Part shown: positions 8,228-19,669 of the stretch, piece by piece | How the letters are laid out: each line of letters opens with the position of its first letter | How positions within the stretch are numbered: position 1 is the stretch's first letter | Assembly (NCBI RefSeq): GCF_010500835.1 | Contig: NZ_JAAAMJ010000015.1 | Location: forward strand, 1 to 64,000 | DNA length: 64,000 nucleotides | Source: Aurantimonas aggregata | GTDB lineage: Bacteria; Pseudomonadota; Alphaproteobacteria; Rhizobiales; Rhizobiaceae | Reading direction: 5' to 3' | Notes under the pieces: generated by a model | Told to the model about the DNA's origin: nothing | The model's input: the letters and a program-made list of their open reading frames with translations, nothing else | The model's database searches: none | Translations under genes and position numbers: made by a program

Positions 8228-11215
8228 TCAGCCGAGGGCGTCTTCGAGGAAGGTTTCGAGCTGCTTCAGATGGGTGGACATCGTGCCCGCCGCCGGCGAG
8301 GCGGCGGCGAGGCGCCCGGTGTAGCGAACGCGCCGCTTCTCGGCGCCGATATGGTCGAGCACCCATTCCAGATACGGGTCGATGAAGGACCAGGCGCCCA
8401 TGTTCTTGGGCTCCTCCTGGCACCAGACCATCTCCGCGCCCTTGAAGCGCGAGAGTTCGTTGATCAGTGCCTTGGCCGGGAACGGGTAGAGCTGTTCGAG
8501 CCGCAAGAGGTAGACGTCGTCGGTGCCGCGCTTCTCGCGCTCCTCCAGGAGGTCGTAATAGACCTTGCCGGTGCACATCACGACGCGCCGGATCTTGTCG
8601 TCCTTGACGAGCTTGATCGGCGAATCCTTCTGCATCTCCGCGTCGTCCCAGAGGAGACGGTGGAAGCTCGTGTCGCCCGACATCTCGGCAAGGGTCGAGG
8701 TCGCGCGCTTGTGGCGCAGCAGCGATTTCGGCGTCATCAGGATCAGCGGCTTGCGGAAGTCGCGCTTCATCTGCCGGCGCAGGATATGGAAATAGTTCGC
8801 CGGCGTCGTGACGTTGGCGACCTGCATGTTGTCCTCGGCGCACATCTGCAGGAAGCGCTCCAACCGGGCCGAGGAATGTTCCGGCCCCTGGCCCTCGTAG
8901 CCGTGCGGCAGGAGGCAGACGAGGCCGCTCATGCGCAGCCATTTGCGCTCGCCGGACGAGATGAACTGGTCGAACACCACCTGCGCGCCATTGGCGAAGT
9001 CACCGAACTGCGCTTCCCAGAGGGTGAGTGCGTTCGGCTCCGACAGCGAGTAGCCGTATTCGAAGCCGAGCACCGCCTCTTCCGAGAGCATCGAGTTGAT
9101 GACCTCGTAGATCGCCTGGCCCTTGGCGACGTTCGCCAGCGGGATGAAGCGGTTCTCGTTCTCCTGATCGTAGAGGACCGAATGGCGCTGCGAGAAGGTG
9201 CCGCGCTCGGAATCCTGGCCCGACAGTCGGACAGGATGGCCGTCCGAGACCAGCGTGCCGAAGGCAAGCGCCTCGCCGGTCGCCCAGTCGAGGCCTTCGC
9301 CAGTCTCGATCATCTTGGCGCGGTTATCGAGGAAGCGCTGGATCGTCTTGTGGACGGTGAAGCCCTCCGGCACCTTGGTCAGCCGGTTGCCGATGTCCTT
9401 CAGCGTCTTCAGCGGCACGCCGGTAACGCCGCGCCGCGGCTCGTCGGCCTGCTCGGCCTTGCGCAGACCCGCCCAGGCGCCGTCCAGCCAGTCGGCCTTG
9501 TTCGGCAGATAGGCCTGGCCGGCCTCGAACTCTTCCTCGAGCGTCTTGCGCCATTCCGCCTTGCGGCTGTCGACCTCGTCGCTGGTGACGACGCCGGAAT
9601 CGACCAGGCGCTGGGCGTAGAGCTCGAGCGTCGTCGGGTGGCTGCGAATGGTCCGGTACATGATCGGCTGGGTGAACGCCGGCTCATCGCCCTCGTTGTG
9701 CCCGAACCGCCGGTAGCAGAACATGTCGATGACCACCGGCTTGTGGAACTTCATCCGGAATTCGGTCGCCACCTTGGCGGCGTAGACCACCGCTTCCGGG
9801 TCATCGCCATTGACGTGGAAGATCGGTGCCTCGACCATCTTCGCAACGTCCGAGGGATAAGGCGAAGAGCGCGAGAAGCGCGGATTGGTGGTGAAGCCGA
9901 TCTGGTTGTTGATGATGAAGTGGATCGAGCCGGCGACCCGGTGGCCGCGCAGGCTCGACAGGCCGAAGCATTCCGCGACGACGCCCTGGCCGGCGAAGGC
10001 CGCGTCGCCGTGGATCAGCAGCGGCAGGATCTTCGAGCGCGTTTCCAGCGGCACGATCTCGTTGCGGTTGCGCCCGGCCAGCGCGTCCTGCTTGGCGCGC
10101 GCCTTGCCCAGCACCACCGGGTTGACGATTTCCAGATGCGACGGATTGGCCGTCAGCGAAAGGTGGACGTTGTTCTGGTCGAACTCGCGATCCGACGAAG
10201 CGCCGAGATGGTACTTAACGTCACCCGACCCCTCGACATCCTCGGGCTTGAACGAACCGCCCTTGAACTCGTGGAAGATCGCCCGGTGCGGCTTGGCCAT
10301 CACCTGGCTGAGCACGTTGAGCCGGCCGCGATGGGCCATGCCGAAGACGATCTCCTGCAGCCCCAGCTGGCCGCCGCGCTTGATGATCTGCTCCAGCGCC
10401 GGGATCAGCGCCTCGGCGCCGTCCAGGCCGAAGCGCTTGGTGCCCTTGTACTTGACGTCGATGAACTTCTCGAAGCCCTCGGCCTCGATGAGCTTGTTGA
10501 GGATGGCCTTCTTGCCCTGGTCGGTGAAGGCGATGCCCTTGTCGGGGCCCTCGATGCGCTCCTGCAGCCAGGCCTTTTCCTGCGGGTTGGAGATGTGCGT
10601 GAACTCGACGCCGATGGTCGAGCAGTAGGTGCGCTCCAGGACGTCGACGATCTGCCGGATCGTCGCGGTCTCGAGCCCAAGCACGTTGTAGATGAGGATC
10701 GGACGGTCGTAATCGGCTTCGGTGAAGCCGTAGGCCTCCGGCGACAGCTCGTTGTAGTCGTCGTCGGCCGCCTTGACGATGCCGAGCGGATCGAGCTTGG
10801 CATGGAGATGGCCGCGGACCCGGTAGGCGCGGATCAGCATCAGCGCCCGCACCGAGTCCTGCGTCGCCTGGCGGACCGCCGGACTGTCGAGATCGACGGT
10901 GCCGCTCTCCTGCGTCTTCGCCTTGACCTTGGTCTCGATCTGCTTCTCGACCGTCGCCCAGTCGCCATCGAGGGCGGAAATCAGGTCGCCATTGGCGGCG
11001 ATCGGCCAGTTTGCGCGCTCCCAGGAGGGACCGCTGGCGCTCTTCAGCACCGCCGCCTTGTCGTCCTTCAGCTCCCTGAAGAAGTCGCGCCACTCGGCGG
11101 ACACCGTATTCGGATCCTGCTCGTAGCTGGCGTACAGCTCCTCGATATAGCCGGCATTGCCGCCATAGAGGAAAGAGGTGAGTGCGAGGTTTTCGTTCGC
11201 CTGATTGCGTGCCAT
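8228..11215 (-). CDS. sucA: 2-oxoglutarate dehydrogenase E1 component
   Basis: A 995-aa thiamine-diphosphate enzyme that decarboxylates 2-oxoglutarate and passes the succinyl group to SucB lipoamide. The short N-terminal E2-binding region (FLYGGNAGYIEELY) is followed by the ThDP-binding and transketolase domains. GMAHRGRLNVLSQV, GDAAFAGQGVVAE and HNEGDEPAFTQP are recognisable family blocks. Length is typical. A 160-bp gap separates it from sucD, longer than elsewhere in the cluster. An AAGGAG lies about 30 nt before the ATG with a hairpin between, so the ribosome site is not obvious. It may have an additional promoter in the gap. Confidence 0.97.
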   Translation of the reverse strand: MARNQANENLALTSFLYGGNAGYIEELYASYEQDPNTVSAEWRDFFRELKDDKAAVLKSASGPSWERANWPIAANGDLISALDGDWATVEKQIETKVKAKTQESGTVDLDSPAVRQATQDSVRALMLIRAYRVRGHLHAKLDPLGIVKAADDDYNELSPEAYGFTEADYDRPILIYNVLGLETATIRQIVDVLERTYCSTIGVEFTHISNPQEKAWLQERIEGPDKGIAFTDQGKKAILNKLIEAEGFEKFIDVKYKGTKRFGLDGAEALIPALEQIIKRGGQLGLQEIVFGMAHRGRLNVLSQVMAKPHRAIFHEFKGGSFKPEDVEGSGDVKYHLGASSDREFDQNNVHLSLTANPSHLEIVNPVVLGKARAKQDALAGRNRNEIVPLETRSKILPLLIHGDAAFAGQGVVAECFGLSSLRGHRVAGSIHFIINNQIGFTTNPRFSRSSPYPSDVAKMVEAPIFHVNGDDPEAVVYAAKVATEFRMKFHKPVVIDMFCYRRFGHNEGDEPAFTQPIMYRTIRSHPTTLELYAQRLVDSGVVTSDEVDSRKAEWRKTLEEEFEAGQAYLPNKADWLDGAWAGLRKAEQADEPRRGVTGVPLKTLKDIGNRLTKVPEGFTVHKTIQRFLDNRAKMIETGEGLDWATGEALAFGTLVSDGHPVRLSGQDSERGTFSQRHSVLYDQENENRFIPLANVAKGQAIYEVINSMLSEEAVLGFEYGYSLSEPNALTLWEAQFGDFANGAQVVFDQFISSGERKWLRMSGLVCLLPHGYEGQGPEHSSARLERFLQMCAEDNMQVANVTTPANYFHILRRQMKRDFRKPLILMTPKSLLRHKRATSTLAEMSGDTSFHRLLWDDAEMQKDSPIKLVKDDKIRRVVMCTGKVYYDLLEEREKRGTDDVYLLRLEQLYPFPAKALINELSRFKGAEMVWCQEEPKNMGAWSFIDPYLEWVLDHIGAEKRRVRYTGRLAAASPAAGTMSTHLKQLETFLEDALG

Positions 11216-11375
11216 CGGTGCCGTCGCGGCGTCCGTTCGGAACGCCGTCTCCTTGTTTGCCTCTGCGAGGGTCGCAGCCCGGTTGGCCGCGACCTTCCTT
11301 CACCTCTAGTCCCTATTCCGGCAAAGCCATGGCGCCAGGGAGCAATTGCGCGTGTGATCCGCGGTAAAGGCGGAT

Positions 11376-12281
11376 CTAGCCCTTCAGGACCTCGACGAGA
11401 GTCTTGCCAAGCTGCGCCGGCGACGGCGAGACACGGATGCCCGCGGCCTCCATCGCCGCGATCTTGTCCTCGGCGCCGCCCTTGCCGCCCGAGACGACGG
11501 CACCCGCATGGCCCATGGTGCGGCCGGCAGGCGCGGTGCGGCCGGCGATGAAGCCGACCATCGGCTTCTTGCGGCCCTTCTTCGCCTCGTCGGCGAGGAA
11601 CTGCGCCGCCTCTTCCTCGGCCGAGCCGCCGATCTCGCCGATCATGATGATCGACTGCGTCGCGTCGTCGGCGAGGAACATCTCGAGAATGTCGATGAAT
11701 TCGGTTCCCTTCACCGGGTCGCCGCCAATGCCGACGGCGGTCGTCTGGCCGAGGCCTTCGTTGGTGGTCTGGAAGACCGCCTCGTATGTAAGCGTTCCCG
11801 AGCGCGAAACGATCCCGACATTGCCCTTCTTGAAGATGTTGCCGGGCATGATGCCGATCTTGCATTCTTCCGGGGTCAGCACGCCGGGGCAGTTGGGCCC
11901 GAGCAGGCGCGACTTCGAGCGGTCGAGCCGCGCCTTGACCTTGACCATGTCCATCACCGGAATGCCCTCGGTGATGCAGACGATGAGGCCGATCTCCGCC
12001 TCGATCGCCTCGACGATCGCCGCGGCTGCGCCGGCCGGCGGCACGTAGATGACCGAGGCGTCGGCACCGGTGCTCTCACGCGCCTCGGCGACGGTGGCGA
12101 AGATCGGCAGCGACGTGCCGTCGGCACCCGATGTCCAGGTCTCGCCGCCCTTCTTGGGATGGACGCCGCCGACCATCTGCGTGCCGTAATAGCCCAGCGC
12201 CTGCTCGGTGTGGAACGTGCCGGTCTTGCCGGTCAGGCCCTGGACGATGACCTTGGTGTTCTTGTCGACGAGAATGGACAT
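11376..12281 (-). CDS. sucD: Succinyl-CoA synthetase, alpha subunit
   Basis: A 301-aa subunit that binds CoA and carries the phosphohistidine intermediate, forming ATP or GTP and succinate from succinyl-CoA together with SucC. The N-terminal CoA-binding Rossmann domain includes [12 protein letters not shown] at about 13-24. The active-site loop [12 protein letters not shown] puts the phosphohistidine near residue 258. Length is normal. Unlike the usual adjacent or overlapping sucCD pair, it lies 750 bp from sucC because a toxin-antitoxin pair sits between them; 58 bp separate the toxin stop from its ATG. Confidence 0.97.
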   Translation of the reverse strand: MSILVDKNTKVIVQGLTGKTGTFHTEQALGYYGTQMVGGVHPKKGGETWTSGADGTSLPIFATVAEARESTGADASVIYVPPAGAAAAIVEAIEAEIGLIVCITEGIPVMDMVKVKARLDRSKSRLLGPNCPGVLTPEECKIGIMPGNIFKKGNVGIVSRSGTLTYEAVFQTTNEGLGQTTAVGIGGDPVKGTEFIDILEMFLADDATQSIIMIGEIGGSAEEEAAQFLADEAKKGRKKPMVGFIAGRTAPAGRTMGHAGAVVSGGKGGAEDKIAAMEAAGIRVSPSPAQLGKTLVEVLKG

Positions 12282-12339
12282 GGATCAGATGGCTCCGGGG
12301 CGCGGGAAGGCGCTGCTGGATGAAAGAGCCTCGACCGCG

Positions 12340-12753
12340 CTAGCGGGCGAGGAAGGGGTTGATGACGCGGACAACGCCGTAGAGCTGCCCGTGATTGAGG
12401 TCTTCGGTGTAGAGCGTCCCGGCTCCGAGACGGCCCGCCGCGACGATGAGTGCCGCGTCCCAGTAGGAAATCTGATAGCGCTGCGAGAGAGCAATTCCCT
12501 CAACGACGACGTCGGAGCCGACCTCGACGACCGGCATGAGGGCCAGCCGCCGGACCCATTCGAAAGCTTCCGAAGCCGGAAGCCCGTGCTTCTTCGTGGT
12601 GATGACGTAGAATTCCGCCAGCACCTGCCCGGATAGTCCGTTGCCGCCTGCGGCAAGGATGTCATGGGCGATCTCCCAATGACGGGGGTACTCATGTCTT
12701 CCCGTCGCTGCGTAGATCAGGACGTTCGTGTCGATGAAGAACTCGCTCTGCAT
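12340..12753 (-). CDS. PIN-domain toxin (VapC-like ribonuclease)
   Basis: A 137-aa PIN-domain protein, expected to be a Mg2+-dependent RNase toxin. Acidic residues of the site are seen in FIDTN (residues 6-10), LAEF, DAAL and YTEDLNHGQ. The ATG at 12753 was chosen because GGGAGGA lies 5 nt upstream; an upstream in-frame start adds 12 residues that do not fit the family. It overlaps the antitoxin gene by 62 bp, a common arrangement in such pairs. It lies between sucC and sucD in the operon direction, so it may be expressed by read-through as well as from its own operator. Target RNA is unknown. Confidence 0.85.
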   Translation of the reverse strand: MQSEFFIDTNVLIYAATGRHEYPRHWEIAHDILAAGGNGLSGQVLAEFYVITTKKHGLPASEAFEWVRRLALMPVVEVGSDVVVEGIALSQRYQISYWDAALIVAAGRLGAGTLYTEDLNHGQLYGVVRVINPFLAR

Positions 12754-12976
12754 AGGCGTCCTCCCGATCGAAACGATAGCCGGAACCAAGCCGCGCCGTA
12801 GTCGTCTCGCTCAGCGCGCGCAGCTCCCGCATGGCCTGATCGAGACGTTCCTCGTTCCGGCCCAGCTGCTCGAGATGCTGGCGCACCAAGGCATTGAGCG
12901 TCGTGCCACGCTTGGTCGCATAGGCGCGGGCTCGGTCCAGAGTGGCATCATCGATGGCGAGCGTGACGTTCTTCAT
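12692..12976 (-). CDS. Ribbon-helix-helix antitoxin (VapB-like)
   Basis: A 94-aa protein whose N-terminus (MKNVTLAIDDATLDRAR, then GTTLNALVRQHLEQL) matches ribbon-helix-helix antitoxins. The second half is charged and likely to wrap the toxin. Its ribosome site is GGAG some 10 nt before the ATG. Directly upstream is a 13+13 bp palindrome that is a good operator candidate, as such antitoxins usually autorepress. It lies 54 bp after the sucC stop and overlaps the toxin gene. The final residues (HRHERPDLRSDGKT) lie in the overlap. Confidence 0.82.
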   Translation of the reverse strand: MKNVTLAIDDATLDRARAYATKRGTTLNALVRQHLEQLGRNEERLDQAMRELRALSETTTARLGSGYRFDREDAYAERVLHRHERPDLRSDGKT

Positions 12977-12988
12977 GGCTCCATCTCC

Positions 12989-13022
12989 ACATAATCACAC
13001 AGGGCAATTTGTGTGATTATGT
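12989..13022. promoter_or_regulatory. 13+13 bp palindromic operator candidate of the toxin-antitoxin pair
   Basis: Perfect inverted repeat: ACATAATCACACA at 12989-13001 and TGTGTGATTATGT at 13010-13022, with an 8-nt spacer. It is AT-rich in an otherwise GC-rich region and sits exactly in the gap between the sucC stop and the antitoxin ATG. Position and symmetry fit autoregulation by a dimeric ribbon-helix-helix antitoxin. As RNA it would also form a strong hairpin and could attenuate read-through from sucC into sucD. Which role applies is an inference. Confidence 0.7.
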
Positions 13023-13030
13023 CTTTTGCT

Positions 13031-14221
13031 TCAACCGACCGCGGCGACGATCTTCTTGGCCGCGTCGTCGAGGTCGTCCGCTGCCGTGATGGCGAGGCCG
13101 CTCTCGTTGAGGATGGCCTTGCCCTTCTCGACATTGGTGCCCTCGAGGCGAACGACCAGCGGTACCTTGAGCCCGACTTCCTTCACCGCCGCGACGACGC
13201 CCTCGGCGATGATGTCGCATTTCATGATGCCGCCGAAGATGTTGACCAGGATGCCCTTCACCGCCGGATCGGCGGTGATGATCTTGAAGGCCGCCGTCAC
13301 CTTCTCCTTGTTGGCGCCGCCGCCGACGTCGAGGAAGTTCGCCGGCTCCTTGCCGTAGAGCTTGATGATGTCCATCGTCGCCATGGCGAGGCCCGCGCCG
13401 TTGACCATGCAGCCGATGTCGCCGTCGAGCGCCACGTAGGCGAGGTCGTATTTCGACGCCTCGATCTCCTTGGCGTCCTCCTCGCTCTCGTCGCGCAGCG
13501 CCTTGACGTCGTCGTGGCGGAACAGCGCGTTGCCGTCGAACGACACCTTGGCGTCGAGGACGCGCAGGCGCCCGTCGGTCATGACGATCAGCGGGTTGAT
13601 CTCGAGGAGGCTCATGTCCTTCTCGGTGAAGGCCTTGTAGAGGATCGGGAACAGCGTCTCGCCGTCGCTCGCCGCCTGGCCCGTGAGCTGCAGGGCCTCG
13701 TTCAGCTTGGCGACGTCGGCCGACGTGACGCCGGCCTCCGGATCGATGGCGACGTTGATGATCTTCTCCGGCGTCGCCTCGGCGACCGCCTCGATGTCCA
13801 TGCCGCCCTCGGTGGAGACGACGAAGGCGACCCGCCCGACCGCCCGGTCGACGAGCAGCGACAGGTAGAGCTCGCGGTCGATGTCGGCGCCGTCCTCGAT
13901 ATAGAGGCGGTTGACCTGCTTGCCGGCGTCGCCGGTCTGCTTGGTCACCAGCGTGTTGCCGAGCATGTCGCGGACATTGGCGACGACCTCGTCGATCGTC
14001 TTGGCCAGCCGCACGCCGCCCTTGGCGTCCGGCCCGAGTTCGGTGAACTTGCCCTTGCCGCGGCCGCCGGCGTGGATCTGGCTCTTGACCACGTAGAGCG
14101 GGCCGGGCAGCTGCCGCGCCGCGGCCTCGGCCTGCGACACCTCGGTGATCGCCACGCCTTCGGCGACCGGGGCGCCAAAGCCCTTGAGCAGTTCCTTGGC
14201 CTGATATTCGTGGATGTTCAT
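13031..14221 (-). CDS. sucC: Succinyl-CoA synthetase, beta subunit
   Basis: A 396-aa ATP-grasp subunit that binds the nucleotide and succinate and pairs with SucD. The N-terminus [16 protein letters not shown] is canonical, the ATP-grasp fold covers about residues 9-230, and the C-terminal flavodoxin-like ligase domain includes GGGANKEKV and [10 protein letters not shown]. Length is normal. A hairpin terminator lies between mdh and this gene. Downstream, the toxin-antitoxin pair separates it from sucD. It is the first enzyme gene of the sucC-D-A-B block. Confidence 0.97.
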   Translation of the reverse strand: MNIHEYQAKELLKGFGAPVAEGVAITEVSQAEAAARQLPGPLYVVKSQIHAGGRGKGKFTELGPDAKGGVRLAKTIDEVVANVRDMLGNTLVTKQTGDAGKQVNRLYIEDGADIDRELYLSLLVDRAVGRVAFVVSTEGGMDIEAVAEATPEKIINVAIDPEAGVTSADVAKLNEALQLTGQAASDGETLFPILYKAFTEKDMSLLEINPLIVMTDGRLRVLDAKVSFDGNALFRHDDVKALRDESEEDAKEIEASKYDLAYVALDGDIGCMVNGAGLAMATMDIIKLYGKEPANFLDVGGGANKEKVTAAFKIITADPAVKGILVNIFGGIMKCDIIAEGVVAAVKEVGLKVPLVVRLEGTNVEKGKAILNESGLAITAADDLDDAAKKIVAAVG

Positions 14222-14254
14222 CTGGGTCTCCCGGCCTCTGGGCGGAGCATAAGG

Positions 14255-14280
14255 AAAAGGGGCCGGGATCAGCCGGCCCC
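14255..14280 (-). terminator. Hairpin terminator or attenuator between mdh and sucC
   Basis: On the minus strand GGGGCCGG and CCGGCCCC (14259-14266 and 14273-14280) form a perfect 8-bp GC stem with a 6-nt loop followed by TTTT (complement of 14255-14258). It lies just after the mdh stop and should end part or all of the mdh transcript before sucC. Confidence 0.8.
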
Positions 14281-14287
14281 TCGGGGA

Positions 14288-16758
<2,471 letters not shown>

Positions 16759-16846
16759 CGAAACTCCAGATCACAACAGTAGGATAAATACGTCGGTCGC
16801 CCGCCATGCGGAAAGGCTCACCGGATCGGGGATCGCCACCATCGAA

Positions 16847-16869
16847 CCGGCCGCGCCAGGCGCGGCCGG
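16847..16869 (-). terminator. Strong hairpin downstream of the omp19-like gene
   Basis: CCGGCCGCGCC (16847-16857) and GGCGCGGCCGG (16859-16869) form an 11-bp perfect inverted repeat, effectively a 10-bp stem with a tight loop, 11 bp after the omp19-like stop. There is no run of T after it, so it may be a transcript-stabilising hairpin or a Rho-assisted stop rather than a classical terminator. Confidence 0.55.
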
Positions 16870-16880
16870 CTTCTGCCGCC

Positions 16881-17438
16881 TTAGCGGTAGAGGCTGATCT
16901 GCTGACCGCTGGTGGTGGTGCCCTCGTAGCGGGCGCCGCCGGCCGAGTTCAGATTGGCGACCGTCGTGCCGCCGGAATCCTTCAGGACGACCTGGCTGCC
17001 CGACACGTCCCAGGCGGAGACGTCGGCGACCGTGCCGGGGCAGCCGCGCGAAGCCGCGCGATAGCCGCCGGTCCACTGCGTCAGCGACAGGATGATCTGG
17101 CAGTTGCCCCCCGTCGTGGTGACGCGGTAGGCGCCGAGCACCTCGCCGCGCGTCAGCGGCTGGCCGCTACCGACCGAGGCGACCTGCGTGCCACCCGCGG
17201 GTGCGCCAGGCTGCTCGGCCGCTGCCGTGTCCGTCGGGGCATTCATGTCGCTCATGCTCGGCGGCGGCGGCGGCGGTGGCGGCGGCAGCTGGTTGCTGGC
17301 CACCTGGCCGGTCGGCGCCGGCGTCAGCGAGCTCGGCCCGCTCGGCATGCTGGTATCCATCGTCGGCATCGAGCGCGAGCAGCCCGCCGCCACGAGGAGC
17401 GCGGCCAGCGCCACTCCGGTCTTCATCGATCGCGTCAT
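16881..17438 (-). CDS. omp19: Omp19-like outer-membrane lipoprotein (AprI/Inh family protease inhibitor fold)
   Basis: A 185-aa lipoprotein. The signal peptide ends in the lipobox VAAGC, so C20 would be lipidated. A proline-rich linker with a run of nine prolines (about 52-60) leads to a C-terminal beta-barrel domain with two cysteines (GGNCQI and SRGCPG). The domain matches Brucella Omp19, reported to inhibit proteases (family knowledge). The ATG at 17438 has GGGGGAA upstream. It stands alone, 224 bp from the carbonic anhydrase gene and followed by a strong hairpin. The surface or periplasmic location is inferred from the lipobox. Confidence 0.85.
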   Translation of the reverse strand: MTRSMKTGVALAALLVAAGCSRSMPTMDTSMPSGPSSLTPAPTGQVASNQLPPPPPPPPPSMSDMNAPTDTAAAEQPGAPAGGTQVASVGSGQPLTRGEVLGAYRVTTTGGNCQIILSLTQWTGGYRAASRGCPGTVADVSAWDVSGSQVVLKDSGGTTVANLNSAGGARYEGTTTSGQQISLYR

Positions 17439-17662
17439 CGCACATTCCCCCGGGACATGGTCCGTCAATTGCGGGTCCGGGCTGCCTGCCCTGAACCGTT
17501 CCCGGCCATAAAGCGGGCGCCGGCCCCTCATCGCAAGGCTCAACTGTGCCAAAATGCGACGCAGGCCAGCGATTGTGACCGTCAATCCACGAAAAACCGG
17601 TGAGCCGGGCGGCAAAATCGCGGTGGGCGTGCTTGACAGGCCGGCCCAACCGTCTCGCGCAA

Positions 17663-18307
17663 TTACTCGAGCGGCCGCATGAAATCGCCGGTCTCGGGAT
17701 CCATCGCCCACAATTCGCCGCGGGCAATGTCGACCCAGGCGCCGTGCAGCGACAGCTTTCCCTCGCTCTCCAGCGCGACGATCGGCGGGAAGGTCCGCAG
17801 GTTGGCGATCGAATAGCGGATGGCGATGCGCTCCAGCGCGGCATGGCGCTCGAGATCGGTCATGTGGTCGTTCGAGCCGACGGCGCGCGCCACCGGATCG
17901 AGCAGGCTCATCCACTTGCCGATGAAGTCGCCGGGCGACAGCGGCTCGGCCGAGGGCGAGAGCGCCGCATGGATGCCGCCGCAGCCGCCATGGCCGAGCA
18001 CGACGATGTGCTCGACCTTCAGCGCGTGTATGGCGAATTCCAGCGCTGCCGACGTCGCATGATACTCGCCGTCCGGCTCGTAGGGCGGCACCAGATTGGC
18101 GACATTGCGTACGACGAAGATCTCGCCGGGCGCGGTGTCGAAGATGATTTCCGGCGCCGTGCGGGAGTCGCAGCAGGCGATGACCATGGTCTTCGGCTGC
18201 TGGCCGGATTCGGCGAGCTGTCGCAGGCGCTGCCGTTCGGACGGCAGCCGCTTGTCGAGGAAGCTCTGGTAGCCGGTGAGAAGGTGCTCGGGAAGAAAGC
18301 GCGTCAT
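17663..18307 (-). CDS. Beta-class carbonic anhydrase
   Basis: A 214-aa zinc enzyme that interconverts CO2 and bicarbonate. The zinc ligands are C46 (CCDSR), H106 and C109 (GHGGCGG), and the catalytic D47-R49 dyad is intact. No signal peptide, so it is cytoplasmic. The ATG at 18307 was chosen because the sequence before it does not fit the family. It sits downstream of pdxY in the same direction with 76 bp between. It probably supplies bicarbonate for carboxylases. Confidence 0.93.
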   Translation of the reverse strand: MTRFLPEHLLTGYQSFLDKRLPSERQRLRQLAESGQQPKTMVIACCDSRTAPEIIFDTAPGEIFVVRNVANLVPPYEPDGEYHATSAALEFAIHALKVEHIVVLGHGGCGGIHAALSPSAEPLSPGDFIGKWMSLLDPVARAVGSNDHMTDLERHAALERIAIRYSIANLRTFPPIVALESEGKLSLHGAWVDIARGELWAMDPETGDFMRPLE

Positions 18308-18383
18308 GGCGAGACCAGTAGCGTTTTGCTGCGGCGCGATCAATCGGGATCAGCGCGGTCGGGCACCATGGCCGCGCCGGTCC

Positions 18384-19259
18384 TCAGGCCCGCCGGTTGC
18401 CGCCGGGAAAGGCGAGGCGGCGCATCTGCACCATCGCCATCGGATGGCGCAGGCTGTCGGCGTCGATCTCCACCGTCAGCTCGTCGGCACCGCGCTTGCG
18501 GGTCCGCGCCAGGATCTCGAACACCGTTGCAGTCGTCGTCTGCAGCGCCTTCTCCGAGCCGAGGCCGGAGAGGATGCGGGCGAGAAACACCGCCGCCGTC
18601 AGGTCGCCGAGACCATGCGGGGCATCCTCGATCGAGCGATGCTCGGCGAGCAGCGCGGTGAAGTCGTGGACGAGCAGGTTGCCGATGCCGCCGCGCAGCA
18701 TCGGAAAGGCCGAGGTCACCAGCAGCTTCTCCGGCCCGAGCGCGCTCGCCGCCTCGGCGAGATGGGCGTTGTCGGCAAGCTCGAGGCCGCAGAGCAGCTC
18801 CAGCTCGAAGCGGTTCGGCGTCGCGATGTCGGCAAGCGGGATCAGCCGGTCGCGGATGGCCTCCAGGGTCGCCTGCGGCTGGTAGAGCCGGCCCTCGTCG
18901 CCGACCACCGGATCGCAGAGATAGATCGCCTTCGGATTGACGCGCTTGACCGCCTCGACCAGCCGAGCCGCCGGTTCCACCTGCGTGGCATCGCCGAAAT
19001 AGCCGGTGATGATGGCGCCCACTTCGCCGAGCCAGGGCGAGCCGGCGAGGTCGTCGACCAGGGCGGCGAAATCGCCCGGCGGCGGCACGATCCGCGTCGC
19101 CTTGCCGTGGCCGGCATGCCAGGGCAGCGTCACCGTCGGCACCGACCAGACCGGGAAGCCGAGCGATTCCAGCGCGAAGACCACGGCGCGATTGCCCACC
19201 GTGCCGCGCGCCACGTGGCTGGAGATCGAGATCACCGCCGGGCGGTCGCCCTGATGCAT
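18384..19259 (-). CDS. pdxY: Pyridoxal kinase PdxY
   Basis: A 291-aa ribokinase-fold enzyme that phosphorylates pyridoxal in PLP salvage. N-terminal ISISSHVARGTVGNRA, LPWHAGHGK, and the C-terminal anion-hole region HGLGDLTAAVF are typical. In the last motif an L replaces the usual T in GTGD, a common PdxY variation. Two starts are possible: ATG at 19259, used here, and GTG at 19277, which lies 5 bp after the upstream gene's stop. Neither has a clear ribosome site, so coupling from the upstream small gene is likely. Confidence 0.88.
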   Translation of the reverse strand: MHQGDRPAVISISSHVARGTVGNRAVVFALESLGFPVWSVPTVTLPWHAGHGKATRIVPPPGDFAALVDDLAGSPWLGEVGAIITGYFGDATQVEPAARLVEAVKRVNPKAIYLCDPVVGDEGRLYQPQATLEAIRDRLIPLADIATPNRFELELLCGLELADNAHLAEAASALGPEKLLVTSAFPMLRGGIGNLLVHDFTALLAEHRSIEDAPHGLGDLTAAVFLARILSGLGSEKALQTTTATVFEILARTRKRGADELTVEIDADSLRHPMAMVQMRRLAFPGGNRRA

Positions 19260-19282
19260 GGGTTCGGCTGTCGACACGGGGC

Positions 19283-19540
19283 TCAGTCGCCGAAGAGCTG
19301 GGAAGCAAGCAGCAGGGAGAGGACGACGAACCCGACGACGCCGGCCAGCCGGCCGATCCGCGTCCCGATGACCTCGATCCGGTCGTTTTGGTCGGCGTCG
19401 CCGGCCATGAAATGTTCCCGCGTCCGCGTCAGCATCGCCTCGGTATGCGCCCCGACCTGCGGCTCCGTCTCCTGGCGGACCCGGTCGAGAATGGCCTTGG
19501 CCTCGCGCTGGCGTGCATCGTCGTCATGATGGCGTGTCAT
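19283..19540 (-). CDS. Small membrane-anchored protein of unknown function (85 aa)
   Basis: The protein is charged and helical over residues 1-55 (HHDDDARQREAKAILDRVRQE...), then has one transmembrane segment near 66-81 and ends FGD. This is a tail-anchored layout with a possible coiled-coil cytoplasmic part. The ATG at 19540 was preferred to a start 12 codons earlier because it begins the charged helix, but no strong ribosome site is seen. It ends 5-23 bp before pdxY and is probably co-transcribed with it. No named family is recognised; similar small proteins exist in rhizobia as far as I recall. Confidence 0.6.
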   Translation of the reverse strand: MTRHHDDDARQREAKAILDRVRQETEPQVGAHTEAMLTRTREHFMAGDADQNDRIEVIGTRIGRLAGVVGFVVLSLLLASQLFGD

Positions 19541-19669
19541 GACAGAAGCAGTGTCCGAAAAGCCCGCCGAGGGCAACTGCCCGCCGCGATGTTCGGCTTC
19601 TGGATCGTGAACCGATGGGCTAGAGTGCCGCGCAACGGGCCCCGCTGCCCCAGCCTACCGGAGACCACC

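Noticed and set aside
17220-17290. GGC trinucleotide run as a microsatellite or CRISPR-like repeat
   Set aside because: It is the coding sequence for the proline run of the Omp19-like protein; similarly the GCC run near 22660 codes for an alanine stretch in the glutamate dehydrogenase.
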